NCBI GenBank assembly: GCA_921293015.1
Contig: OV121082.1
Coordinates: 44,102,971-44,166,970, forward strand
Direction of reading: 5' to 3'
Source of the DNA: Phorcus lineatus
Lineage: Eukaryota > Mollusca > Gastropoda > Trochida > Trochidae
Length of the DNA: 64,000 nucleotides
In this document: positions 36,531-48,431 of the stretch, piece by piece
Layout: every line of letters starts with the position of its first letter
How positions within the stretch are numbered: position 1 is the stretch's first letter
Notes under the pieces: generated by a model
The model's input: only the letters and a program-made list of their open reading frames with translations
What the model was told of the DNA's origin: nothing
Database searches by the model: none
Translations under genes and position numbers: made by a program

Positions 36531-39500
36531 ACTGCCGATTCAGTCTATCTCCCCGTCCCATCTTGAAACTTTTATCTTGATTTGATCAGCTTGGTATCGT
36601 CATGGTTATTGGGTGGTATCTTCTTAGCTTGTTCTCTGGAGAAAACTCTGTAAGACTGTTTCAACACCTATGTGAAACTATAAGCCCTTAAGCTGAAATC
36701 CTGAAATTTCTTTATAAACACTTCAGAGTTCAGGTGTTTTTCATGAATACCTCAGAGTGATCATAAGTTGTAAACAGCAACAAATTTGAAGTTCTTTGCT
36801 CTGAACATGAACATTGAAGTTTTAGAAATGCAAAAATTTGTTCCTGCAGTAGAAATGATGTTTCTTCCCTTTTCCATGATGAGAACACATTTATAAAGCA
36901 GTGTAAAGATTTGAAAAGTTGATAGAGTAGCTTCTTTCACTATTCTAGCAATTTATATCAAGGTTTTATATATTATTTAATGATGTACTTAGTTTGGTTA
37001 AGAATTTTTAACCAAAGAGTCACCAAATACATGATTTATTACCAAGGTAACCTGCAAAAAAAATTGTAGCCATTTTGAGACAATGGTGGAGATTATGAAA
37101 ATTGTAAAACATTTACTGTACGACACCATTCTCAAAATGTTGTTATTTTTATAAACAGGAATTTTACATCTACAAACACTGTCAATGTAATTCTCTTCAA
37201 AACATCTTTAAAAGATGAAAAATATTTATCATCTTTGGCACTAAAAACCTATGTGCTGTTCAAAGCTGATGTCATTAATTTGCATTTAAAATGTTGTCCC
37301 GAATCATTAAGCAAAAAACGCGGGAGGTCAATATTTTGAAAAAATTCCCAACTGTCTTTGTCCTCATGTGTGATACATAACTGTGCACATACCATACATA
37401 TGGTTGTCACTATGTTAGCGACACAGATGGGCTCACCAGTCATGGACACTTTAAAAGTACTTCTTTGTCTCAGAAACATCATTATGAGCGGACGACAGTG
37501 TTTTATCACGTGCGTCCATCATCACACACATAACATAACCCCATTCATCACTGGGAGTACCCTCACAACATTAAACATGACCTACACTCGTGATCAAACA
37601 TGCACATTTGTTCCTTATAATCTAGTGCATAGTTTTTCAACACTCAAAACAACTTCTTATAGTTTTTGCATACCCAAATTTTTGCTTCATATGGAAGAAA
37701 GGTTTAAAATCTAACATCTGGAAATTTTTTTTTACCAAAATGGGAGTCTGTTTAACTCCTGGCAGCAGGTTTCTGTTTGGTGAAGTCAAGTTAACAACTT
37801 TACTGACTGATTTTGGGCATCAATTGCTGCTGTAAATATTTAAAACGTTCTTCGATATGGTCTTTGCATGTGGGTATGTGCACATGTTCCCATTGATGCA
37901 AATGGTGATGATGTCTTTTTAAAAGTGTTTTCACTAATCATAAAAAAAATTGTCTGTTGATTTGATTTCATTACATGTGTGTTGTTTTTATCATAAATGT
38001 TTCATAAAAAGGGCACTTGTGAGCCAGATGTCACACATTGGATAGCACATTGAATTTTAAGAACATGCAAATTCAGTAAAATCGTATAAGAATGAAACTT
38101 ATTTCATAAAAGAATAATCAAAGAGGAGTTAATGACAGATAAAATTTATACAACAAATTTGTTATTCATATTTTTTTTAGGATTATTTTTTTAAGGTGAT
38201 TGTAGGTTACTTAAGTCACTTTAACGCGATGTAAAAGAATGTGTGTTAAAGAACTAGTAGCACATTATTTTAGACAAATAAGTCCTTACGAAAATGAACA
38301 TAAATGTTTCCAAGTGGAATCCCTGTGGTCAAACAGCAGACTGAAGAAACTTACATCAGGCTAATTTACCTTAACCATCAAAATTCCTTATTATTTCCAC
38401 TCTGAGAAATTCACTAACCCTAAAATGAAATTCTGTGCTAAGCAGCAGTACTGTTTTTGTGTTGAAATAATTTTTCATAAGCTTCTTCTGTCCAAAGATT
38501 AACTTAAGCCTCTCATATGTCAGGATTGCACAAAAGTTTCAATTACTTTCTTGAAGACAATGGCTTTCATCCTTAACCCTCATATATCAGTTTCTGATTA
38601 TGTTTTTGCATGGTAAACACATTTCCAGCCACAAGAACTCCATGCATTAACAACATTTTAACCCCTCATAAATCTGATTTTAATACATGTTCTATCAGCC
38701 CCTTAAGTTCAATTACTAAGGTCTAAAGGATCTCAGGTTGAGGATAATTACAAGTTATTCTTTATGGAAAAATTAATTGATGCCATTGCCAGAATGTTTT
38801 TTATGCTATTCTCTGTGGCTCAACTGTGCAACCAATCCTTGGACTCTGTGATATACTATTTACATCAGTTATATCATTCAGTAATCATTATTTATACTAT
38901 TCAGAATTTCATATTCATCACTTGGCACAACAGTATTGCCTATTAGCTTTTACTATGAAATACATGTTCAGGGCTGATCTCACCAGCAGCATGGTACAAG
39001 TTTAGGATATCTATGGATTATCCTTTACTTTAAACCTTTTCTATTCAGTACACAAAGAAGATAACCTTTGTATTCAATCTTTAAGATTTCTATATAATAG
39101 CAGCAGCAGTTAACTGTCCACAGCAAGATGGGGGTTAGCATTCTTCTACCAGAATTTACAGGCAACCATGATCAGGATGGATTTCACTGACATGGATATA
39201 CTTTGGGCCGTTTAGGCTGCCTGCAAAAGTTTACCATAAGGATTTCACCATTTGCTTCAATCAGCCTCCTACAACAGAAGATTTCTGATTCCTGCCTCCA
39301 TTAGATCAGATACTCCTGAAACTTTAAATTCCTTCTCCATCAGTTTGTCCTAGATTCAAGATGATCTCTTGTGACCGAGGCTTTTCCTTCAAACAACTGT
39401 TTTTCTCTTCAAGTCATTTTCTCTGTGTTTTTCTCGTTTGCCATAAAAATCTCTCACTACAAAAACTAGTCTAAGCTTATCATGAGAGACAAAAAAAAAG

Positions 39501-39600
39501 GCAGTTACTGACAGGAGGCACAGCACTCAAGTGGAGGGAGCAGTGTTCTTACAAACATTGAGTGTGTGTTATATGCTGATACTCCCATGAAAATAGTGAT
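36531..39600. other. Noncoding stretch with a two-strand open region
   Basis: Around 37249-37714 a minus-strand frame (86 codons, ending SALNST) and a plus-strand frame (118 codons) overlap. Neither shows a known motif. Possibly the remnant of a coding sequence. Nothing else is seen. Confidence 0.35.
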
Positions 39601-39619
39601 ACCAGACAAAAAACTCAAC

Positions 39620-39700
39620 ATGGCAAAAAAAAATTTATTTGAAAAGAGCGAGTATGTTGTCATGCTATTGATCCTAGCGGTAGACTCTGCATCACTGGAG
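39620..39700 (+). CDS. Candidate first coding exon with signal peptide
   Basis: 27 codons from an ATG in excellent context (CAACATGG) to a strong donor (CTGGAG then GTAAGA). The translation MAKKNLFEK, a hydrophobic core YVVMLLILAV, then DSASLE, has the three-part form of a secretory signal peptide with possible cleavage after DSA. The exon ends in phase 0, matching the phase-0 candidate exon at 42345-42437 on the same strand. That they belong to one gene for a secreted or membrane protein is inference. The product is unrecognised. Confidence 0.35.
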
Positions 39701-41009
39701 GTAAGATTAAAGGAAAGGTAATACGGACATGTTTACAAGCACCTTGTCTTCAACCCTAACATCTCATCTTTGAATATGATTCATGAACAAACAATACACA
39801 CTCTAAACAATTTCTCTATTTCGGGGGAGACATTAGTTTTACAACTAGCATGACTCAAGCATCATTTAGTTTTCCAAGGTATCATTACAAACTATATTGA
39901 GATACCGAAAATTTTTTCGTCGAATTAAATATCCCTCCATCAGCTATGGCTATGCATGTTGAGTCGCGCTAGCATTCATGTAATCTCACCAGATGTTTTC
40001 CTGTCTTCAGGTAGCGAGCGCCTGATATTGGATATACCTGCCATTGATCGCCCATAAGCTCTGATTATATTGGATATACCTGAACGAGGAAGGTAAGTCA
40101 CTTTACCTACCACACCTTCCAAACATTCTCTGCATTTAACACTTAAACTGTTAATCTAATTAGATCCAACTTTTCCTGCTTCTTGAACAACTGGAGTTAT
40201 CCCTGGAAGTAGGTCAAGAATTAGCCATTGAAATTCGTTGACCTTCTTTTAATATTCTTGTACCAGTAGATAAATGGCTCAACATTGTTAGAAATTAAAT
40301 TCAAAAAGGTCCCCCATCCCTCAGTCAAATTGTTTAGTCTAATCAACATCATTTAAATGCCAACTACTTTCAACTTTTGAAGGTAATGAAACATTTTTGT
40401 AGAAAAACCAGTTTCTCAGACAGTATTCTTTCAAAACATAAGTACCAGCAGTATAACCAAATCATTTCATTTTTCGCAGTAAGACTTTTAAACATAAAAA
40501 AAATGTTGTAAATTTCATGTTCCAAGATGTTACTTTTTATAGGGAATCTCTAAATACCATTAAGAGCTTAGATAAAATCTCTCGTTTAGATAGAAGTTTA
40601 AGTATGAACAATCATCCTGTTTACACATACAGGACATACTTCACACAGTAGTCAAGTGTAAAATTAGGCTTGTGGCACTAAACAGGGTAGGTAAAGTTCT
40701 TACAAAGTGCTTACGCAACGTAAGAAAGGTAGGATAACGAACCTCCCAGCATGCATCTGTGATTACCACAACAAGCAGCAAATATTCGCCATGCATACAC
40801 GACATAACTAAATAAACGACAAAACTTGGCAAATTTTCACATACAGTTAGTGTTTCTAACTTGATTCTCGATCTGTGTGGTCCAGCTTCCCCGTCCTCGA
40901 TTCATATCCTTTCTTCCTCCCATTCATTCATTCTTTATGTATGATTTATCACTTTGCTATGTACTGTTATGTAATACTGCATGTAAAAAGCTGCTATTTA
41001 GTTGTCAAG
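39701..41009. other. Presumed intron or intergenic, with one promoter-like word
   Basis: CCCAGCATGC occurs at 40745-40754 in a CpG-containing patch. A GGATATACCTG word is repeated near 40035 and 40072 and is followed by a GTAAGT at 40093. All three frames there contain stops, so this is not a coding exon. Confidence 0.35.
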
Positions 41010-41181
41010 TCAGCGCCAAGCATCATAAATATCCTCTGGCAAAAGAGGGAAACATTTTTGCAGAGCCAAATGACTCGGAGACATGTCCCTAAGAATTATG
41101 TCAGAGTATTTTTTACTTATATACGGGCTCATGACAGTTCTATTTAATGGGTCGTAGAGAAGGTAAAATTCATGTTGCCAG
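41010..41181 (-). CDS. Candidate terminal exon, unrecognised protein
   Basis: Minus strand. A strong acceptor (TTGTTTTTTTTAACCAG) is followed by one base and 56 open codons to a TGA. The translation includes WQHEFYLLYDPLNRTVMSP and ends CFPLLPEDIYDAWR. Composition is protein-like and not repetitive. It needs two bases from an upstream exon, the same phase as the candidate at 43406-43634. No polyadenylation signal was found close by. The family is unknown. Confidence 0.3.
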
Positions 41182-42344
41182 CTGGTTAAAAAAAACAAGC
41201 TTTACTTCATCAACCTTGAAATGCTTCAATTACTTCTCAACCATGCTGCAAATGTTCATCAAGAAAATGTTCATTTCAAAGGTATAAATATACATGTTCT
41301 GCATGTTTATCTGTTTCATGTGTAACTCTTCCAAAGGTTTTCAAAAGGCATAAAAAAAATCCATGTTTTCCTCCCAAAAACATTTTTAAGACCTTTTGGT
41401 CCATTTACATAATCTTATTTACCAATATGGAGCTTCTTTTAAAACGTTACTGTTCAAAGGAATCAAAACAACATTTTTCTGGAACATATTTTGACTTTTG
41501 CTCCAGTTGATAAAAGTTCACTATAAATAGTAAGTGAGATATAATTTGTAAAAGTTGTAAATACAATCTAAAACTAAAATTTTTTGCATATTGGTAAGAG
41601 ACACTCATTTATTTTCAAAAGGTTATTGAGGATATTCAACTTCAACATTACAGCAGCAAACATCCATTATATCTTGTCATACTGCTTTCAAGCACATCTG
41701 GAGATTATCACCTGAAGAAGTGTGTCATAGGACTTTTAGGAAATTAGTGTCAATTGATTCGTGTATCACCAGCACAAGAGCAAGGGATGTACATAGATTT
41801 GAAGAAGTTTCAAAACAGTCATATGACACAATTCCGAGTGTAGTACATTAATTTCTCTATTGCCAATTCCATTTGAATCTCTTTGAAATATCCAGAAAAT
41901 GTTCAGCTGCCCTTGCGATGGCCCATTCAAGTGACGACACTAACAATAGTTTTGAAACATATCATAGACAACAAAATACAGTAACTCATGTTGAATAATC
42001 GTTGCAAGGTAAAAGTGAAAATATGTCACTACCTATGGTTCACCCTATGGGTAATAAAATATTTCATTGCATATACAACATTTGAGTAATACTAACAGTG
42101 ATGAAGATGGAACAAAGGTAAAACACTTCAATTGCTGATATGTGATGAGAGAATATATAGAAGTACTTTGTTCAAAAACAACACATGCTTTGCCTTTGCC
42201 ATGCAATGTCATCGATTTAAAGTGTAATATTGTCCTCTCATTAAAATCTACTTAAGACATATCTGGAGGTGCTTGTTCATCTATTTATTGATAAAGACAA
42301 CAAACGAACACATATTTCAATACAAAGACATGCATATCTGCCAG

Positions 42345-42437
42345 GGGTCCTCACATTCTAGCAAGTTCTCTACATTGCGTACACGTCCTTCATCTAATGG
42401 ACCCCGACAGAAGACTTTATACACAGACAGAGATGAG
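42345..42437 (+). CDS. Candidate internal exon, Ser/Arg-rich
   Basis: 93 bp, 31 codons, phase 0 at both ends. The acceptor is TGCATATCTGCCAG and the donor is GATGAG then GTGAGA. The translation is SSHSSKFSTLRTRPSSNGPR followed by an acidic end (TDRDE), a polar linker-type sequence with possible phosphorylation sites. The same strand and phase as 39620-39700 would give an in-frame join. No family is recognised. Confidence 0.4.
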
Positions 42438-43405
42438 GTGAGAACAACATCTCAGAGAAACACTGCAAGTCATGCATGTGCAACATGCACGTGCATCATG
42501 TGCAGTATGTGTGCAATGCATGCACACTCATTTCAATGTCATCAGCTCACCTACACATGTTAAAGACTCTTATGTTAAATCTACATTACTTAAATCTAAA
42601 GCAGATGTCTTCATGACTTGGAATGTAATTTTAATTTGTTCTAGTAATTACTTAATCAAAATTTGTTTAAATCATGGAGCAGTAAGTAAAAGGAATTAAT
42701 TCTGTTTTTGATCAGAGGAAATGTATTTTCATTTTGCACTCAGTGTGAGAGTATCTTCTTAACCCTCAAGTACTTCACTATGTTATGTAAGTTTATCATC
42801 AATAGTGTTGGTGCATACTTAAATGCTTGGTAATTACTGGAAATTGTATATACTTATTTGCAAATGAAAGTGATCATGCAAGGTAACAATTTACCTTAAC
42901 ATGTGCTTACTGATACTAGAAATGCTTAATAAAAACATATGTGTTTTTAAAAAAAAAATTTATAAGTAAAAAATTTCACTTGATGATCAAAGAAATGTGT
43001 GCATTAAAAACAAAAATTATTCCAAAGATTGAATACTAGAAGTCGAGGTGATAAATAAGAAACACAATCTAAGAGAAACATAGACTAAAGAAGTTGTTTG
43101 TAGATGAAATTGTCCACATTCTTCTCTGGGTATTGTAGAGAACAATAATCAGTCCAGCTGGAACACTTAAGAAAGACAAAGCCCAGAACAGGAGTTGTAA
43201 AGAATCCATTGTAAACCTTTGACCAGCCTTATCTATTGTGTTCTTTTAAATGACAAAGAATGATAATGGAGGCTATTCCTGGTAGTTGCCTACCGAAATA
43301 CTCTGCCATCAATTCACGATGTATCCTGCATCTGCATACAATGGCAGAATCTCCCAGTCGAGGGTAAACCTGCTTCAACAGGAAGCAGAGATAAGCAGAC
43401 ACCAA

Positions 43406-43634
43406 TCACAACAACGATTCTGTTAATTCCTTATAGAAGCTCCCTGCATCTTCTGCATTGGAAAATGTCTCTGAACTTTTGTTACAGCAAAACTTGTAAC
43501 CAAAGTGCTTCTTTTTTAAACAGTTTATAAGTGCAGGGTTTGTCATATATCTGGTTTCACTTCCTGTTTGTGATTGTGCTGTTGCTTGCTGGTTTCCTTT
43601 TCCAATTATACAATCTGTTCTTGAAGGAATTAAC
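43406..43634 (-). CDS. Candidate terminal exon, unrecognised protein
   Basis: Minus strand. A very strong acceptor (TTCTTCTCAATTGTTATTCCTCAG region, ending at 43635) is followed by one base, 75 codons and a TGA. The translation begins LIPSRTDCIIGKGNQQATAQ, has a Cys pair (KFCC), and ends GSFYKELTESLL. The phase matches the 41010-41181 exon, so these could be alternative last exons of one gene. The product is not recognised, and no AATAAA was seen within ~200 bases. Confidence 0.35.
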
Positions 43635-44139
43635 CTGAGGAATAACAATTGAGAAGAAATGTATTTGAACTTTTCTTTCCAACTTAGCAGGTTTGGTTCC
43701 TTTTGGAAAGGAAATTATCTGAAGTGGTGATGAATAAATGAAGAAACAAATACTATCCAAATATGTCGTTCGCGACTCTCTGAATTTTTTGTTGTGTAAC
43801 AATATGATCATGCACAAATGATGTTTGATCTGCATTGTTCTTGTAATGTTTTAGTTGAAATTAAATGACTTTATTTAAAAGATATTCATTAATAAGATCT
43901 ATTTATAATAAAATTTAACAAAAAAATGATGAAGTCTTACACATTGCAATGTAGTTTTTGAAGTACTAATTCTCTGGAAATGACTCAACAGTAGCTTCTT
44001 TACTGGGATGGTGACCCTTGGCTGGGTTTTCTTAGATTTCATAATTCCCATTATGGATCATTTGGTAATAAGGTTTATTTTCATTTCATTTTAAAAGTAG
44101 CGAACCATATACCTACAAATACAACATAGATGGTAAATT

Positions 44140-44840
44140 TTGAGGTTGTTTTTACCCATATAGTCGTCTTTCGCCAAAGATTTGTATTCAACATACTTTA
44201 TCAACATATCTTCTTTATCACCGAAGAGAGAACACAGCAAAGCTTGTTTACAAATAACACAGTTAGAACCTGTTGGTCATGTACTTCAAAAAAGGTTGAA
44301 ATCATTGTCAAGTTAACAACTGACCATACTGTGATGGATCTGGTAAAAGGTATTTCATCACTGGCTGCCAATGTATCTAATCCATAATAATTTTGTCCAA
44401 TAGTACAACCTGGTGATAGCAAATATAATAGAACTCTTGCACCCTACAGTCTATGAAAGAAGACCTGTCTCACAACTTCATCACTTGAATGGCATTAACT
44501 TTTAGTTTTGATTTTCCAAAATTTCATCATTCCAATCTTGGATTGGTTAATTTGGGGTTTTTCATACATATAAGTAATCAAAGATATTTCAAGTACTCAA
44601 CGTGATTTTTTAACATGACCTCTCTATAACCAAAGAGAGAACAAAGAACAACAAAACTTGGTCACGATGGCAAAGTCTGAACCGGTTGCCTTTGTATGTC
44701 AGAACCGGCTTAAATCATTGTCAAATTAACCACTGTCCTAACTGCTACTGACTGACAGGTACAAGGAAGTTCATCACTGGCTGCCAATGTACCTAATCCC
44801 TAACCATTTTGTCCAATTGTACAGCCACGTGATAGACAAG
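44140..44840. repeat. ~410-bp tandem duplication, two diverged copies
   Basis: Copy 1 (about 44140-44430) and copy 2 (about 44553-44840) share, in order: AAGAGAGAACA, AATCATTGTCAA-TTAAC, TTCATCACTGGCTGCCAATG, CTAATCC, TTTTGTCCAAT and GTGATAG. Copy 1 has a small frame open on each strand and copy 2 does not, so coding is unlikely. Confidence 0.8.
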
Positions 44841-47800
44841 CACCAGTGGCTCTGTGATATATCTGGACTAAACAAAGCCAATACAGGAACACCAAATAAA
44901 TACAGGTAATTAGCTCAACCCTTCAAGGAGGTCAGTGCCAACCATGAACTTGATTGAGCTACTTTAAAAATCTGGCCACAAACACCACATATACCTTGTC
45001 CCGCAACCTAAACAAGTCCGTTCAAATGATTGTAGGAAGTTGTTATTTTTTCTAACAGGATAATTTGAATGGATTGTGCACATAAAATATGTACCATCTG
45101 TATAGAAGAGATGATGGCCTTAAGAGACCCATTGATGTTTTTCTGTCAAACTGAACAAAATCAAGAATATATGAAATACAAAAAGTTGTGTGTGTTTAAA
45201 GGTGCCGTCAATAATTTTTAGGCAAGAGCTGACTTTTCATATGATATATATACATTCTGCCTCCAAATTCCCTCGAAATATATTTTTTTTAAAATGTGGA
45301 ACCTGAAAACCAAGACATTTTTAAAAGTCATCTCAACTACTGTTCCAAGTTTTGTCTCCTAAGAAAACCCTTGTCTTTGTTTTGTTTCATTTCTTTGGAA
45401 CTAACGTTCAATGTTTCTATTCATCATGCGAATAGACACCAGTTGTCTGTTTAGTTTTATTACAACAAAATGATCTTGTGCACCTGTTAACAAGAAATTA
45501 TTTTTTATAAAAATAACAAGCTAAGAAAGTAGGTTTTGTATTTTCTTATCCAACTGGTAGCTAATTACTTAGTTTGAAAGTTAATTTTTGAACTATTTTC
45601 TTTTAATTCATTTCAAGAAAGAAAAACAAACATGTTAGTTTTGTACAAACATGAAAGAACAAAAAATATATACTCTAAAAAAAAGGCCAAGTTAAAAGGT
45701 GCCAGCAAGGATTACATGTGATAAGAATAAAAATCTATTGAAATATTCTATCTATATCATTTTATGACAAAATTTAATTGTAAGGTGAAAAATAATAAAA
45801 TGTTTAGTTTCAGCATATTTAATAAATATTTCAGTTGACTGTATAAAAAGTGATGCCATCTATAAATAAGTTTGTAAATAAAGCATCTGTAAGTCGACAT
45901 CAGATAATTTTATTACCATCCTATCTATTTATCAGCAGAACAAACTTTTTTCAAAATAATTTTTAAAAAAAGAAAGTATTGCTAATTAAATTAATTCAAG
46001 AATTGTTATATAGAAATTTTTTGGCCATCAAATCTTAAATGGTTGAATGAAAACTAGGCAAACTGACTAAGACTAGATAGTACATCCCTATTTGTCAAAT
46101 GACAGGTATATCAAAGTTTGGTGATTCATTCCAGGAACCTTAAAAAAAGAAATGACTTTGTCTTTGTTTCCTTCCACATGTGGCATTTTAAGAAGCTCAA
46201 TCTTGAGCCTGGAAGGAATGGCCATGACAGGGATGGAGGTCTCACTTCCATTACTCACTTCATTCAAACCTTTTTCCACTCACGTCATCCTAATACATTT
46301 TTGTTTTTACAATACCATTTGTCTTAAAGTCAGATTATCTGAATACAAGTTATTTACCCACTGCCAAAAAAGTAGAGAGCAATTTATCTCTGTTGTTAAT
46401 CTGGATATAAGTTATTTACATATATACAAAAACACAAAGTGTCATCTTAACGTGTCATCAATTACATCCATTAATGCTTACAGCATGTCTACAAACAAGT
46501 GAAGTACTGCATCATAAAACAAAGTGATGAAAACGCATCAAACACATCTGCTTTCAACGATTCCATTGAGAGAGCACCGACACATTTTTGCGACTAAGAG
46601 TTTTACTACAAGGTAAACAGTACCTGCTGATTAAGACATGGAAACAACAAGAGCAAATGATTAGCGAGGATTGTTGTAGGTTTACTAAGAGGCTGATCAC
46701 AGTCTCACATTGGGAAAGATCATCAGTGCCACATGGCTACTGGGGCTTCCTTTAAATACAGTTTGGGAGGGAGACATAAAACAGTGCACACATCATCCAT
46801 CCCTGTCAGCTGAGCGATCTCGGGCACTTTTCAGGAACCTTGAAGTTTTTTACAAGTTCACATGGTGTTAACAGTGAGTAGAAGTGCAATATATCACACG
46901 CCAGTCAGACAACGCTTCCACTGGCTCCCAGCACATCAGGTATTTTGGTGGGAAATGTTTTGTCTAGTCCGTCTGCTTACCATCTCAGAGCAGACGTAAA
47001 ACTTGCAGCAGACGTCAAAAGTTAAGGGAGATAACTCTCTGCATTCTTGTTCTGGGGATCAGTTTGAGGTAAATTACCTTGGCAAGATGGATTATTTTCA
47101 TGAAATGTGGCCATGTCTTCTTGTTTGCTTGTTGCTGCCACTCAGGTGTTGTGAAAATAGATTAACACATAACTATGTCAGTGGCCTCATTCTGGAAGTG
47201 TGGTTACTTGCAATATTGAATGCTTCTTTTAAAATATGAGGAAACAGTTGCCTAAGATCCCTCTTGGATTTGAAGGAAATTACAGAAGAACATGAAGTTT
47301 GACAGCAGGAATTCATTGAAATCTCCAAAATCTCCCGCAGAGTCATAAATAACTGAAGTAAATACTTTTGTGCTTTTCTTGTTTTGCTTTTTTAATGTAG
47401 GCACTTTATCTTAGTTTTCAAACAAAACTGTCAAAAGGAACATGAAATATTGTACATTGAACTTTAAGATAATATAAAGTAAGAAATAAGAAAATGGCAG
47501 AGGACAAATAAAATTTGAGATAATCAATTTCTTAAAATCTGTTCATGAAGTAATCATAAACAAAAGAAAGTATCAAAAAAATATCAGTAAACCTTTTATC
47601 TCAATTCTGATGTATAACTAAAGTTAAATCATGTGCTGAGCAAAACATCATCACAATGTCACATGATTGTATCACAACTTGATGCTATGCTACTGATATC
47701 AACATCCACAAGCTATTATTAGAGGACTTATCAACGTACATGCCAATAAATATTCTTTTATCGGTAGATGAAACCTCCATCATATAAATCACTTTGGAAA

Positions 47801-48152
47801 TGTGTATAGATCTTTTCCTTATACCTTCTTATTCTCATACTTCTTGAGACTCATCTAAGGCAAGATAAGTGACACTAGATCTATATGTATGAAAAATATT
47901 CTGATTCGGAAAGTGTCAGACAGATAAGACGTCTGCCCATTACATATGTATGAAGCTCACTTCTGCTCCTCCGGTTGGCAGACGTGACATAAAAATGTCG
48001 TCTGCAATTATTACCGCACAGCATTGATTCTGGCTGAATCTTATTGACAGCCAATGTTACTGAAATACGGGGTCTGTAATAATGATAGAAGATATTATTC
48101 TATATTCAAAGATTTCAAAACAATTCGATCTAGAAGTTCTGGATTTAAGAAA
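44841..48152. other. Noncoding stretch
   Basis: AT-rich. A GGGAGATAACTC word lies at 47026. A minus-strand frame at 46088-46279 looks protein-like but has only weak splice sites. Around 46540-46980 the sequence is GC-richer without an open frame. Confidence 0.35.
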
Positions 48153-48349
48153 TTATTTTAAATAGACCCAAACGGCTTTGTATTTTGGCCTAAAAATCTT
48201 AAATAAAGAATAACAGAAAAATAATCTATTGCTAAATCTTATATATCTAGGTATATACAAAATGGGTTTATTGAACAAGGAAGAGGCTAACAGGGTAACA
48301 GACTGAAGGTAGTGAGGTGGATCCTTCAACATGCGGACCTCTCCATGCC

Positions 48350-48431
48350 TGCTGACATTAAACAAGTAAATAGTAAGAATCCATTCAGAATGGCCAGCCA
48401 ATACAAGTTGACAGTCAGAACTGAACAAGAA
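48350..48431 (-). CDS. Weak exon candidate, possible beta-propeller blade
   Basis: The minus-strand frame reads FLFSSDCQLVLAGHSEWIL then TIYLFNVSRHG. It resembles a WD40 blade (FSxDxQxxLAGH...) without a closing WD. The acceptor (GGGCAG) lacks a pyrimidine tract and the donor (GAGAG-GTCCGC) is poor. The frame is open from 48431 down to 48153. It may be a chance frame. The end given is the first possible donor. Confidence 0.15.

Noticed and set aside
37249-37714. Overlapping frames of 86 (minus) and 118 (plus) codons
   Set aside because: No motif, no good splice sites, and both strands open at once. Noted as unexplained but not called a gene.
40011-40092. Possible plus-strand exon between TCTTCAG and GTAAGT
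   Set aside because: All three frames contain stops. At best it is an untranslated exon.
46088-46279. Minus-strand frame reading IPVMAIPSRLKIELLKMPHV
   Set aside because: Protein-like in composition, but an in-frame stop lies directly upstream, no acceptable acceptor follows it, and the donor (AAG-GTTCCT) is weak.
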